Source: Schizochytrium sp. TIO01 (taxonomy: Eukaryota > Sar > Bigyra > Thraustochytrida > Thraustochytriidae). Taken from it: a stretch of 64,000 nt of DNA. A program made the position numbers and the translations under genes. Positions within the stretch are counted from its first letter, which is position 1. The number at the start of each line of letters is the position of its first letter. The notes below the pieces were generated by a model, which made no database searches, was not told the origin of the DNA, and saw only the letters and a program-made list of their open reading frames with translations. Below are positions 43,694 to 54,642 of the stretch, one piece after another. Location: contig SMSO01000004.1 of assembly GCA_004764695.1 (NCBI GenBank), positions 833,501-897,500 of the forward strand, read 5' to 3'.

Positions 43694-45394
43694 ATGTCTT
43701 CCTTCAGCGTTCGCTCAGTATCCTCCTCGCCAGTGGCACGAAGGCCTGCTCCAAAGAGCTCTTTGGTTCATAGTTCCTTTGAGAAAATTGCAAACAACCA
43801 GAGCAGCAGTGTTGTTGACAAAACAGAGGGTGTCAAAAGAAATGAAACCAATGAGTATCACCAAAGTGGTCACAACAAGAATGCCAGACCTGAGACGCCT
43901 GCGAACCGGCTAAGCCAGGACGAATGCGGTGCTGACTCTACAACTCGATCTGCTGCGTTAAGAATGTGCGTATCGTTCTCAGCGCTCATGGCAGCGAATT
44001 ATATGCTACAGTCTGTGCGGGATGCGCAGTTAATGTTCGTTGGTAAGAGCCTGAGCTCCAAGCTCCTTACGCTCTCTACGGCCTTCTCCTTCTTTGTCGG
44101 TCCTTTTGCAAAAGTAAGTCAAGATACCAGCCCTTTGGCCCATGATTGCGCCATGCTAAATGTGGGCAAATAAACTAATCTGTTTAGCTTTCGTACATAA
44201 AACGTCTCGTAGCGAATTGCGCATCCTACAATTGAAGCAACAGCTCATGCAATAATGCACTCGTACAGGCTGTATGCTGTGATTTTAATTTGTGGAACCT
44301 TGATAGATATGAGCTCGCAGCGCGTACTTGAGGAGAAGGGAAATTCGATTAACATTTTTGTTTCAGCGTTTTATGTCTTAACCCAGACTTTGAATAATCT
44401 TTCGATATCTGTCCTTTGGAGCTTCTCGTCAGATATTCTACCTATCAAAGGTGCAGTGGTTTATTTTAGCATGTTTGGTGCCGCATGTACAATTGGACAA
44501 GCGTTCGGATCACTGCTCGCCCAAACACTTCTCGAATACTTTGACTTTCCTGTACGATTTTTGCTCCCTCTTATAGCCGTCTTCCTAGAGATATCCTCGC
44601 AGTGTGCAATGCTTGCTGCACAGTTTCACAAACACCAAACAAAGACCAACTCTAATAAAGAACATGCTACACCAGACATCACAAACCGCCCTTCTCTAAT
44701 TCCCATCTCAGCATGGGCTTCGTCCTGGCTCATCGAAACAAAGCATGCAGTACGTATTTTAACCGTGGACCCTTTCAATATTTGGCTAAGCATAAGCACA
44801 GTCTGCTACTCCGCCACACTCTCCTTCATCTATCTTGAACGTACTGTGTTGGCAAGTTCAAACAACCTCTCTGTAGAAGACGGGGCAGCCCTCTCCGCGC
44901 GAATCAGTTTAGTTGCTTCAATCTTAACCTTTGGTCTACAAATCGGGTTTTCAACAAGTACTTTTGCAAAGTACTTAGGCGTACAGTGGGGCTTGCTTGC
45001 AGGCCCTGTAGTTACAATCTTGGGTTTTTTGCTACTTTACACCCAGGTTATTCCCCCACTCCAAGCAATCGTCATTTTTGAGCTTTTCCGTCGTGTTACT
45101 TCCTTTGGCATTAGTAAGCCTGTGCGCGAGTCACTTTACGCCATCATGCCCCGAGAGTCAAAATTTGCTGTGAAAAGTGTAATGGACACAGTTGTATACC
45201 GCGGTGGAATGGGTCTTGGCGCTATGGTTTTCGACTGGGTTTCCCAAAACAGTCACAACGATGTCTCCAACCCTGATTCCACGATGACCACTGCCGAATT
45301 GGCCCTGCATATCATCACCTTCTTATTGTGGGCTTTTGCTGCGCAGAGTCTTGCTTCCACTCACGCACGCAGAGTCTATGCAGCACATGTCTAG
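43694..45394 (+). CDS. ATP/ADP-carrier-like (TLC/NTT-related) MFS transporter, two exons
   Basis: Exon 1 is 43694-44113 (ATG with A at -3) and exon 2 is 44213-45394, giving 533 residues. The N-terminal ~90 residues are hydrophilic and Ser/Arg/Asn-rich (SSFSVRSVSSSPVARRPAPK), possibly an organelle-targeting or cytosolic tail. About a dozen hydrophobic segments follow. YMLQSVRDAQL corresponds to the LR.vRDa motif at the first helix of bacterial and plastid ATP/ADP translocases (PF03219 and related MFS). ELFRRVTSFGISKPVRESLY and MPRESKFAVKSVMDTVVYRG match conserved blocks near the C-terminal half. Bacterial relatives include free-living forms of unproven substrate, so nucleotide exchange is a family-based guess. 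The expected membrane (plasma, mitochondrial or endomembrane) is not clear. Confidence 0.7.
44114..44212 (+). other. Intron of the carrier gene
   Basis: Donor AAA|GTAAGT at 44114 and acceptor TCGTAG|CGA ending at 44212, phase 0, 99 bp. The joined protein reads FVGPFAK-RIAHPT, continuous across the junction. Unspliced, the frame stops at 44171-44173. Confidence 0.85.
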
Positions 45395-45659
45395 CAGTCT
45401 CCTCTATTACAACCCTCACGCCCACACCATCGCTTCTGTCTAATCCAAGTGACCACCTCCCCCGTAGGTCCTCCGGTACCATAAAATAGTACCTAGTGTA
45501 AATCTCTATTTGCTATTCCGTCCTATTACTTTGTGATCACTGCAGTAGTAGAAAGACGAAACCAAAGCGAAAGCGTCATTTCGAAGCTTGCTGCGCTTTG
45601 CTGGGTGGCATTGAAGGAGGTTGATTGTCAGTGTGCGAAGCAAAGACCGTCTTCTGAAA

Positions 45660-46403
45660 ATGATGGGAAGGTCCTCGGCCCTGGGTCGCGTCCTGGTTTT
45701 TGGCGCAAACACTGATGTGGGCAAGACTGTAGTCACCTCAGGCGTAGTAAGGGCGGCCTGTGCAACTCTTGAAAGCGTATATTATGTGAAGCCATTGCAG
45801 ACTGGATCTGAGCACGGCCACTCCGACGAGCGGACTGTCCGGCGCACAGTTGGTACTGATCACCTGGAGAAGCTGCGAAGCGCTACCCTATACTCTTGGG
45901 CTCCCGCGGTGTCAGCACATGTGGCTGCAGAGTCAGGACCTGCCGTCACCAAGAATGGCATCATAGAGGCAATCCCGTCGGACGAAGAGGTCTGCGAGAG
46001 CATTTCTAAAGCACTTGAAGATCATGCAGATGCCAAGTTGTCACTTGTGGAGACTGCTGGTGGAGTTCTCTCACCGGGGCCATCTCGCACGCTGCAGGCG
46101 GATATGTATGCTGGACTTGGCCTCCCGGTGCTGCTCGTGGGTGATGGCCGCCTTGGAGGCATCTCAAGCACGCTGTGCGCCGTTGAGTCCTTGCAGAAGC
46201 GAGGTTTCAACCTTGCAGCTCTCGCGTTGATCGAAGATGAGTCTGGCAACTACGGAAATATTGAATTTTTGCAGAGATACCTTAGTGATACGACGTCACT
46301 CTTCGCGTTCAGTGGCCTGCCTCCTGAGCCTGAGCCACTCCAAGATTGGCACGAGAAGTCGCGCCCACAGTTTGATGCACTCGTTAAGCACCTTGTTCGC
46401 TAA
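45660..46403 (+). CDS. BIOD: Dethiobiotin synthetase
   Basis: ATP-dependent synthesis of dethiobiotin from 7,8-diaminopelargonate and CO2, the step before biotin synthase. 247 residues from the ATG at 45660; a second ATG follows at 45663. P-loop GANTDVGKT at 15-23, the substrate-binding KPLQTG, the ETAGG motif (VETAGGVLSPGPS), and the VGDGRLGGISSTL block all match BioD. In plants and many fungi this activity is fused to diaminopelargonate aminotransferase; here it is a stand-alone protein. There is no clear targeting peptide, although the start context leaves room for a short one. The gene begins ~265 bp after the carrier gene on the same strand. It implies at least partial biotin prototrophy. 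Confidence 0.93.
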   Translation: MMGRSSALGRVLVFGANTDVGKTVVTSGVVRAACATLESVYYVKPLQTGSEHGHSDERTVRRTVGTDHLEKLRSATLYSWAPAVSAHVAAESGPAVTKNGIIEAIPSDEEVCESISKALEDHADAKLSLVETAGGVLSPGPSRTLQADMYAGLGLPVLLVGDGRLGGISSTLCAVESLQKRGFNLAALALIEDESGNYGNIEFLQRYLSDTTSLFAFSGLPPEPEPLQDWHEKSRPQFDALVKHLVR

Positions 46404-47066
46404 CTTTGATGCAGTTTAGAGTCATACATTTTTTCTTTCGTTTCCGCTTTCGGGACCGAGGTTTATGCCATGAACCTCACTACATTAGCTAGTTGCAATA
46501 TCAAAGCAAAATTACAACATCACAAAATATACTCAATCTTCTAGAGGGGGTTAATGCAAAGCCAATCTTGTTCGAACAAGCTCATCAACTTTTATGGTTG
46601 CTCTATCTTCCTGTGGATTCATGGGTCTCTTCTCATGAAGCCTTGTTTCTTAATTAATACCCGCGTAGCTGACAAGTTAATCTTCTTGGTTCTATGTACC
46701 CCTACCTTGTCTGTTCCTCTTTCATTAGACTGCTGAAGGTTGAAGAAGTATTAAATTTAGTAAATCCTACCTATACCTTACATAAAGTTGGTATTTTAAA
46801 ATTTTATATGTAAAAAATTGTAGGGTCTACTCAGTGTGATTTCTGCTACGAGTATAAAACCCACTACGAGTAATATATCGCAGCAGGAAGGAGTGACGCA
46901 AAAAAACGTTAAGCAGTGAAAGCTTGCATGCGCATGCACGCTGCTAAATATGCTGGGCGTGGACTACCTAGCAAACGCATGGTAGAATAATTTGGACTGA
47001 ATAACATTGAAATTCGCATGCCCAGCATGCCGCACGGCTAGGTTCCTAGCGGGAATTGACGGAAAC
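46404..47066. other. Convergent intergenic region
   Basis: About 660 bp between the 3' ends of the dethiobiotin synthetase and Lon genes. AT-rich (46740-46880), no coding frame of interest. Direct CGCATGC/GCATGC motifs recur at 46925-46940 and 47017-47030. Confidence 0.5.
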
Positions 47067-50000
47067 CTAGTTCTCGAAGGCGACTTTGTACACGTCGTTG
47101 TACTCCTTGGCGAAGTGAAAGTCAATACCCTCACGCAAGTAGTCCGGTAGCTCATCAACATCCTTGCGGTTACCATCGGGCACCACGATTGTGGTGACTC
47201 CAGACCGGCGCGCGGCAATGACCTTTTCTTTGATACCACCGACCGGAAGGACACGTCCAATCAGACTGATCTCACCAGTCATAGCAAGATCAGTCTTCAC
47301 AGGCCGCTGCAAAGCAAGAGAGAGGAGAGCCGTTGTCATTGTCACACCAGCGGAAGGTCCATCCTTGGGGGTGGCACCCTCCGGTACGTGCAAGTGGATC
47401 TGGTTAGATTCAAAGAACTCGTTACCAGGGTCAACCTCCTGCAAGAAGAACTTTGCGTTAGTTTGAGCCAAGCGAACACTCTCTTGCATGACATCGCCGA
47501 GTTGGCCAGTTGAATGAACGCTAAATGGGCTGCCAAGACCACCAGAGGACTTAGGCGAAGCGGGCTCGGTGGACTCATTCTGCTCCTTCTTCTTGGGCTG
47601 GCGAATCGCCGTGCTCTCGATATAAAGAGCGCTGCCACCTACCGAAGACCATGCAAGGCCCATAACGACACCAGGAGGCGGGATGGAACCGTAAAGCTTG
47701 TCGCTCTGGAACTTGCGCTTTCCGACGTACTTCTCAAGATCCTTGTCATGAATAACCCAAGACTCACGAGGGGCAGGGGCGTCAGGCTTGCTTGCCTTGG
47801 CCTGTTCTTGAAGGAGCTCAAGAGAAACCTTACGGTAGATGCGTTCAATGTGCTGCTCAAGCTTACGAACACCAGACTCGCGGCAGTACCAGCGAGCAAG
47901 AGATTCGATAGCGGAGTCATCGAGACCGAGATCCTTGGGAACGGTGACAGACTTCACACGTGTAGGATTCTTCTTTAGATCCTCAGAGACCTCGCTGGGT
48001 TCATCAACTGTCTCAAAAACGGTCTCATCTTCTGGCAAAGCAAGACCAGAATCACGTCGGGCACGAGGTTCTAGGTAGCGCTTGGCAATCTGAACCTTCT
48101 CAGGAAGATCATAGCCAGAGAGTCGGAGAACTTCCATGCGGTCAAGAAGGGGACCCGGGATAGTGTCGAGCTCGTTAGCGGTGCAGACAAAGAGAACCTT
48201 GGAAAGATCGATGGGCACATCAAGATAATGATCCATGAACGCATTGTTCTGAGCAGGGTCCAAAAGCTCAAGCATAGCACTAGACGGATCTCCACGCATG
48301 CCACCTTGACCAAGCTTATCGATTTCATCAATCAACACAACAGGGTTCGAAACGCCAGCTGATTTGAGGCACTGCACAAGCTTACCGGGCATACTTCCAA
48401 TGTACGTACGGCGATGACCCTTGATCTCAGAGACATCGCTGAGACCACCAACAGAGAAGCGATAGAATTCGCGATCGAGAGCGTGTGCGATAGACTGACC
48501 AATTGACGTCTTACCAACACCGGGGGGACCAACAAGAAGGATAATCTTGCCTTGTACGGTGCCTCGAAGGTTACCAACGGCAATGAACTCGAGAATGCGT
48601 TCCTTGATATCCTTTAGACCAAAGTGATCAGCCTCGAGGATTTCCTCAGCACGAGTAATATCAAGGTTCTCTACAGAGTGACGACCCCATGGCATAGCCA
48701 TAAGCCAGTCAAGGTATGCACGGGTCACGTTGAACTCTGGGGAGGTCTTCTCGAGGGTGGAAAGCTTCTTCATCTCATCCGAGATAACCTTATCGGCTTC
48801 GGGAGGGAGGCCCTCATAGATGTACTGGCGCTGGGACTCCTTCTTATCCCCAGCTGCAGACGATTTTTTCGATGACTCGAAGTCTTCCTCAGTCTCAAGA
48901 CCCTTAAGCTTGCGGAGCTGCTTTTCGTACTTAGAAAGAAGTGCATCTTTGTCATCATGCTCGAGACCAAGCTCCTTCTTGATCTGCTTAAGCTGCTCAT
49001 TCAAGAAATACTTGCGCTGGTTTGCACTGATGGTTTCCTCGACCTGTCTGGAGATTTCCTGTTGCAGCTCGCCAAGTTGAACTTCCTTCTTAAGGAGGGA
49101 CAACACCTTTTTGAGACGGGTCTCCAGATTAAAGGCCTCGAGAACCTCCTGAAGTTCCTCAGCATCAGCAGAAGTGAGAGAAGCCGCAAAATTGCAAACG
49201 TTGTACGGATCAGACATATCAAAGCGAGTAGAGAAAAAGTGCAGATGTTCACGCATCAGAGGGTTAGCCTTGATTACGTCACGAAGCGTGCTAAGAACCT
49301 CGTTCGTGTAAGCACGGATTGTGTCACGGTCATAGCTTTCGACAGGAAACTCAGTGAGATGCTTGACCTTCACCAAGGGAGGCGGGCCCTCCTTGAGGAC
49401 CTCCTCCAATTGAATCTTGCGGTGAGCCTTCACCACAAGTGTCCATGACTCCTCTTTAGCATTGGCCACTGCCTCAGTTGGCGATGAAGACCGGGCGCGG
49501 TTGAGCTCATCCTCCTCAAAGAGAGCGTTGCGGAGGTTCTGCTTCCTGCGTTGCTGGATCGGGTCCTGAAATTCCATAGTGTTGTCATCACGCATGCCGT
49601 GTTCTCCAAAGGCATCAGATCCGTCCTGAGTTCCAGCTAAGAGCTCACGCATAGGCTCCATTTGCACAATCTGCGCAAATGTGCCTACTTTGTGAACCTC
49701 TTCCATGGTTGCAAAACTACTCATGCTTTCCTCGTCACCAGGATACTCACCCTTCATGCTGCTACCACCATTGTTGCGCAAAAACAGGCCAATGAACGGG
49801 TTCCCGCTAGCGCGGGTGCGCACAAGGGCTTCATAAACCTTACGATCTGTGATCTGAATTGGGTGCAAAAGACCAGGGAAGAGGGGTCTACGATCCAGAG
49901 GTAGGGCAAGGACCTGAGGCTGGCGAGGAGCCCCTTGAAGGTTAAGAACTGGCGTGATGGATGAATTTGAAGATGGTCCCGACCCACTGCTGTTTCCACC

Positions 50001-50363
50001 AGGAGGCGGAGGAGGCGGTGGCGTTGAGCCAGAAGAGTCTTGCGGGTTTTCAGGGTTTGCGCGAGATCCACCCTTGGAGTCGCCGTTGCCGCTTTCTTCA
50101 AACTTTTGTTTTTCGCCTTCAGCGACCTTTCCATTCGTGTTAGCATTGCTGCCATTGGACTCAGTCTTCGGTTGTCCATTGCCATCGACTTCGGCATCGG
50201 TTTTCTTTGCGGATCCTTCGTCTTTGGCTTTCTTATCCCACCACCATGAACTCAGAAGTCTAGGGTGAGCCTGCCCAGGCACAGCTATTCCTCCATTGCG
50301 AGATTCAAGACGCGACCCGAGACCAGCGACGCGCAAGCCTGTTCTACGAGCTGCCGAGAGCAT
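47067..50363 (-). CDS. LON1: Mitochondrial ATP-dependent Lon protease
   Basis: 1,098 residues, single exon, ATG at 50363. Degrades damaged and regulatory proteins in the mitochondrial matrix. The N-terminus [19 protein letters not shown] is a typical presequence, followed by an ~110-residue Lys/Ser/Gly/Pro-rich linker. The LON substrate-binding domain starts around residue 150 ([15 protein letters not shown]). Coiled-coil segments occur around 430-480 ([20 protein letters not shown]). The AAA+ module has Walker A GPPGVGKT at 612-619 and Walker B VVLIDEID. The protease domain has catalytic Ser1004 (DGPSAGV) and Lys1047 (GGIKEK), 43 residues apart as in bacterial Lon. A Glu/Lys-rich insert ([16 protein letters not shown]) lies before the protease domain. 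Length fits fungal and protist mitochondrial Lon. Confidence 0.96.
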   Translation of the reverse strand: MLSAARRTGLRVAGLGSRLESRNGGIAVPGQAHPRLLSSWWWDKKAKDEGSAKKTDAEVDGNGQPKTESNGSNANTNGKVAEGEKQKFEESGNGDSKGGSRANPENPQDSSGSTPPPPPPPGGNSSGSGPSSNSSITPVLNLQGAPRQPQVLALPLDRRPLFPGLLHPIQITDRKVYEALVRTRASGNPFIGLFLRNNGGSSMKGEYPGDEESMSSFATMEEVHKVGTFAQIVQMEPMRELLAGTQDGSDAFGEHGMRDDNTMEFQDPIQQRRKQNLRNALFEEDELNRARSSSPTEAVANAKEESWTLVVKAHRKIQLEEVLKEGPPPLVKVKHLTEFPVESYDRDTIRAYTNEVLSTLRDVIKANPLMREHLHFFSTRFDMSDPYNVCNFAASLTSADAEELQEVLEAFNLETRLKKVLSLLKKEVQLGELQQEISRQVEETISANQRKYFLNEQLKQIKKELGLEHDDKDALLSKYEKQLRKLKGLETEEDFESSKKSSAAGDKKESQRQYIYEGLPPEADKVISDEMKKLSTLEKTSPEFNVTRAYLDWLMAMPWGRHSVENLDITRAEEILEADHFGLKDIKERILEFIAVGNLRGTVQGKIILLVGPPGVGKTSIGQSIAHALDREFYRFSVGGLSDVSEIKGHRRTYIGSMPGKLVQCLKSAGVSNPVVLIDEIDKLGQGGMRGDPSSAMLELLDPAQNNAFMDHYLDVPIDLSKVLFVCTANELDTIPGPLLDRMEVLRLSGYDLPEKVQIAKRYLEPRARRDSGLALPEDETVFETVDEPSEVSEDLKKNPTRVKSVTVPKDLGLDDSAIESLARWYCRESGVRKLEQHIERIYRKVSLELLQEQAKASKPDAPAPRESWVIHDKDLEKYVGKRKFQSDKLYGSIPPPGVVMGLAWSSVGGSALYIESTAIRQPKKKEQNESTEPASPKSSGGLGSPFSVHSTGQLGDVMQESVRLAQTNAKFFLQEVDPGNEFFESNQIHLHVPEGATPKDGPSAGVTMTTALLSLALQRPVKTDLAMTGEISLIGRVLPVGGIKEKVIAARRSGVTTIVVPDGNRKDVDELPDYLREGIDFHFAKEYNDVYKVAFEN

Positions 50364-51263
50364 TATTTAGGTCCAAATCTAACCCTCCTATTGATCGTGA
50401 TTTCCACTGTGGCAAGGCCAAACGATGGAGCTGTTAAATGCACAGGTATCGCAAACACCAGCAAATCAAAGGGTGATCCTGATCTTCTTACAGTCTGTTC
50501 TTGAGAATTGAACTCTCTCAAAAGGAGCCTTGGCAGAGAAGAAGAAATTCGAAGCTGTCTGTCCGGGTTCGGGTCTGGCAATTCGTGCCACCAAGAACCC
50601 GATTTCGAGACGTATCGTACGAGCTTGATCCACGGCCTCTCCGCAAGCTAGGGTCCACTCCCAAGCCAGAGTAAAGATCGATCGATCTCGTATCGACGAT
50701 CTCTACGTAAAGATGCACTACCTACTCTGTCTGTATGACCGAATGAACCTTAAAAGGCGATGCGCCAATGCGGCTCCGAGCCGCGCCGGAAGCGTCAGAA
50801 GAGCTAGATTTGACCACAGCGACACACAAGCAGCCGCTGATCGCTCGCCGGCACTTCGCCAGTGCCGCCGTGCCTCAAAACGCGCTGCCTAGAGCCGCGC
50901 AGAGCGGGTTTGCTGCTTGCTTGCTTGCTCGCCCGCAAGTACGCGAGCAAGCAATCAATATTAATTCAACTACTATGGATAGTTACTACTATGCCTTGCT
51001 CTACTATAAAGCCCTTTGTGCCGCCGCACTCTATGCACTATCTACAAATACGCTACTTTGCGCAAACTATACGCTATTGACATCAGCTCTCACAAATGAG
51101 TTATACGGAGAGTGCTTCTCAGGGTCTGCTTTTCTTCTTCGAGAACTTCACAGAGAACAGTGTTCCAGAAGTTCCCCCCTTGCTTTTGAAGGGAGCGGAG
51201 TCCTCTCTATAGTGCCTCCTATGATAAAGCATAGGGTTCCTTGTTCCCTTATTTCCCAATCGC

Positions 51264-51288
51264 TCTTTCTTTCTTTCTTTCTTTCTTT

Positions 51289-51320
<32 letters not shown>

Positions 51321-51327
51321 TTCTTTC
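51264..51327. repeat. (TTTC)n microsatellite
   Basis: Polypyrimidine TTTC units, interrupted by TTTTC at two places. A strand-asymmetric purine/pyrimidine tract. Confidence 0.9.
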
Positions 51328-51740
51328 AAGTTGTTGGTTTATTTGTAGAAAGTAGAACGTACCTATAATCTTTTGGGACGGCGTGTTTGGGATTAGTTCT
51401 CAATTTGCGACTTCGAGGGTCCTTTTGCGAATGCCGGGTTCGTGGATACTTGCTGTCGTTGTTGGACCCGAGGCCGCTGGGCAGTAGCGGTCTTTGCCTC
51501 CGCTGCTAGTCTGGTCCTTCTGCGAGTTGGTCGCTGCCTGCTTCGTAATCGCCGCAGAGAACGCAGCGGATTCGTTCAATCTCCAATGCCCTCTGCGATG
51601 GCGGCGGTAGGAACCGCCAGAACGGGTTCCTGAGGGTTTGCCGCTGCTCGCAAGCACTGCGCTCGGGCGTGATAGTCTGCCGGTTCCCATCCCCGGTTTC
51701 CTCGAGCGAGAGCTCTGGATAAGCTCTGGAGAGTGATGAG

Positions 51741-51862
51741 TTGTTGTTGTTGTCGTTGTTGTTTCTGTTGTTTCTGTTGTCGTTGTTGTTGTCGTTGTTG
51801 TTTCTGTTGTTTCTGTTGTCGTTGTTGTCGTTGTTGTCGTTGTTGTCGTTGTTGTTGATGTT
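51741..51862. repeat. GTT/GTC/TCT trinucleotide array with higher-order structure
   Basis: GTTGTTGTC triplets interspersed with GTTTCTGTT blocks. The block GTTGTTTCTGTTGTTTCTG occurs twice, about 36 bases apart. Confidence 0.9.
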
Positions 51863-51962
51863 TTGGTCCTGGAGTTTGCTTGTGTTTTCTTGCTCTTCGT
51901 ATCTATATTCACCGCTCCTATATATGTATGAATGCGTTATGGCAAATGTGCTTATCTATTAT

Positions 51963-52109
51963 TGTTTGTTTGTTTGTTTGTTTCACTTTGTTTGTTTGTT
52001 TCACTTTGTTTGTTTCAATTTGTATGTTTCAATTTGTTTGTTTGTTTGTTTGTTTGTTTGTTTGTTTGTTTGTTTGTTTGTTTGTTTGTTTGTTTGTTTG
52101 TTTGTTTAT
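51963..52109. repeat. (GTTT)n microsatellite, ~147 bp
   Basis: The longest simple repeat in the window. TGTTTGTT units are interrupted by TTTCACTTTG (twice) and TTTCAATTTG (twice), then run ~19 uninterrupted units. Confidence 0.95.
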
Positions 52110-53339
52110 TACCCATTGCGTGAATCCTGTAAAATGGCAATCTATCCGCAGGACAACATCTTCGTGGCGACGTTCTGGGTGGCACGAGTTTTCTTGCTCT
52201 GACTAGCGTTGCGTGTGCTTGCAGAGAGTTTGCTTCTTCATTTGCTCGGACTCGGAGTCGAGGATGGGCATGACAGCGGGAGAGTTCTGCGGAAACTCCG
52301 AACTGGGACGTATTCATATTTCATTACATCGACTTGTGCTATGGTACACCTTCGATGCTCTCTCCGTCGTGGGAAGCGACGACCTCCGCACGAGGCGAAG
52401 ATGACCCGTGTCACCTAGGATTGGATACGCTCCCGATGTGAGTGGAATTCTGCTCTCTGCGGAAGTGAAGTTATTGCCAACCCATCGCAAGGGTCAGCAA
52501 CCAACTTCGATCGAACTCCACAGGTATTGAACTCCACTCAGGCTCTCCAAGGCGGTTTCGCGGCTTGCTGTACTTTCTCATTTAGCAGCAGCAGCGCAGC
52601 AATGGCCTGCAGACTCGCCTTTCCCAAGTTCCTTCCTCTCTGTGTGAATATCCAATTCAGAGATGATTCATTCAGACGTTGAGCTATACTAATAAGTGGA
52701 AATAACTTCGGCTCACAAAAAACTAAACTAAACTTGATCACATGGGAGTGAACCGAGGCCGCCTCCCTCCTGCGCAGCAACTCCTAAGCAATGTGCGAAC
52801 CTCGCTGATGATCTTGCTCGCTACCTTGAAGACTTTGGAGGTGTGCGCAGGTAGATGAAGTAGCTCATTAAAAATTATAATAATGGTCAAAGTACAAATA
52901 GATAGCATTGAGAAAGCTGACTTGCTATTGTTCTGAGGGAAAAGCAAGCATAGCTGCGCATTCATTGCAGATTGGGAAGAGGCCGCCATCAAACTACGAA
53001 ACAAATAAGCTATTGGGATGAAGCACAACACTCGTGCGACTTTCCAAATTGATCGCAAGTTCACAACAACAATTTATTGATCCTTAGTTTTCCCTAGGAA
53101 AACGTATTACTAGTAGAATGCACAATCCCCAAGACCCTGTATCCATCATTACAAGAACTCCTGAATTCGTGCGAGTGTGTGGCAAACCTGCTTCACCGTG
53201 GTCCCTACGCCTGTGTCCAAACACCGTTGACCCACGCGAAGCGGAAGTCCTTCCAAGCTAGAGGTAGCGTGCGAAGCCACCGAGACAGTACCAACATTCT
53301 TGAAGTGAGCAAGCTTTCTTGATTGCATACTTCCTGAGC

Positions 53340-54197
53340 ATGCTGACTGCGACTCAGCTGACGAAGCGTACAAACCGCTTTCTCCGGCAAGGAGCGATGC
53401 GAGCAATGTCCACAGGCGCCACGGAGCATATGGGCGCCAACTTCCGCTCAACCATGCCCAACGAAAGGCTCTCCAGCAAGTTCATTGTCACATGTGAGCA
53501 TGCTATGACCAACCTCCCACCTGAAAAATCCTGGGGCAAAGCAGATCTTGCTCGAGATCTTCCTTCGTTACACTGGGCATCTGACCCTGGCGCTCTTGAG
53601 CTTGCCGAAGAATTAGCAGATGCAATTCGGGCCCCTCTGATTCATTCTTTGTACAGTCGACTCTTTGTTGATGTGAACCGACCCGTATCCTCATCAACGC
53701 TTGCACGTTTGCTAGCAGATGGCCAGCCCGTTGAGCTCAACGACGATGTCAAGGTTTCCAAAGATGTTCTTGTGGAGCGTATCATGAAGTACTACTTGCC
53801 TTACCATGGCGAGATCGAGCGAATTGCTTCGCAGGTATTGGCACAAACGGCTATCTCAGTTCACACGTTCACACCAAATTATGAAGGTCAAGTGCGTGAA
53901 ATGGAGGTTGGTGTGCTGTACTCCACGTCAAACAAAATGCTTGTTGAGCGCATGACGGCAGACCTCAACAACAAGGGATTTTCCGCCAAGATTAATGAGC
54001 CATGGAGCGGTCTACATGGATTTATGCACTCTGTGGACTGCTTTACTTACAACGCTCCTTCCCCAGGTGCCCGCAATGCAATTATGTTCGAAATTCGCAA
54101 CGACGTGTGCCAGGACCCGGAATGGCGAGCAAGATTCATAGAAGCTATTCTTCCCTTTTTTCCGGAGCAAGGTTTTGAGCCCGAAGCAAAGCTCTAG
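53340..54197 (+). CDS. N-formylglutamate amidohydrolase-family enzyme
   Basis: 285 residues from the ATG at 53340; the open frame begins earlier at a TTG. The family (PF05013) hydrolyses N-formyl-glutamate or related N-acyl amino acids using a metal. Visible signature blocks: FIVTCEHAMTNLP (49-60), like the VxxCEHxxNxxP start; SRLFVDVNRP (106-115), like SRxxxDxNR; and ISVHTFTPN (172-180), like the HSFTP motif. EIRNDVCQDP near the end matches the conserved ExRxD block. The N-terminal ~25 residues are basic (TKRTNRFLRQGAMRAMS) and could target mitochondria. Eukaryotic members are usually uncharacterised, so a role in histidine-derived formylglutamate breakdown is only one possibility. Confidence 0.82.
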   Translation: MLTATQLTKRTNRFLRQGAMRAMSTGATEHMGANFRSTMPNERLSSKFIVTCEHAMTNLPPEKSWGKADLARDLPSLHWASDPGALELAEELADAIRAPLIHSLYSRLFVDVNRPVSSSTLARLLADGQPVELNDDVKVSKDVLVERIMKYYLPYHGEIERIASQVLAQTAISVHTFTPNYEGQVREMEVGVLYSTSNKMLVERMTADLNNKGFSAKINEPWSGLHGFMHSVDCFTYNAPSPGARNAIMFEIRNDVCQDPEWRARFIEAILPFFPEQGFEPEAKL

Positions 54198-54642
54198 ACG
54201 CTTTGCGCAAGTCATCTCGACACAAATATCTTCGCCGAATCATGTTAGAGAATGGATTCTCCGAGGGTGATTGCTCAGACAAGGGTCTCCCATCAAAATC
54301 ATGGTGTGTAAAGATCCCACGCCCTTGCGCAAGAATGAAACAATAATCGTCCCATAAGTGGGCGCTGAAGTTAATTGCGCTTTCAATTCTCCTCGTCCAA
54401 TCCGCCTCGGCCACTGGCGCAACATATTTCTTTTGTATCCAAGAACAACAAAAAATGCAACAGCCCCTCAAATTAGATGAAAAGCAACAAAGAAAGATCC
54501 ATGAAAAGAATTTTTGAACGTGTTCATCACGTTTTTTTCACACACCAGTTTTATTAAATACTTGTCTCGCTGTGAGTTTCTACCGCTCATTCCACCATGA
54601 ACACTTCAATTTCAGATTGGAGTAGAGAAAAACAGATTGTCT
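54198..54642. other. Convergent intergenic region
   Basis: About 445 bp between convergent 3' ends. No gene or clear element seen. Confidence 0.5.

Larger units (their letters stand above)
50364..53339. other. Intergenic region with large microsatellites
   Basis: About 3 kb between the divergent Lon and N-formylglutamate amidohydrolase-family genes. Long frames here (for example 51400-51912 minus, 51741-52202 plus) are produced by the simple repeats and code for poly-Thr, poly-Leu or Cys-Leu-Phe-Val runs, so I do not call them genes. The ends should contain both promoters; no motif is recognisable. Confidence 0.55.

Noticed and set aside
51741-52202. Plus-strand frame encoding poly-Leu and repeating VCLF peptides, and the poly-Thr antisense frame at 51400-51912
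   Set aside because: Produced entirely by the microsatellites.
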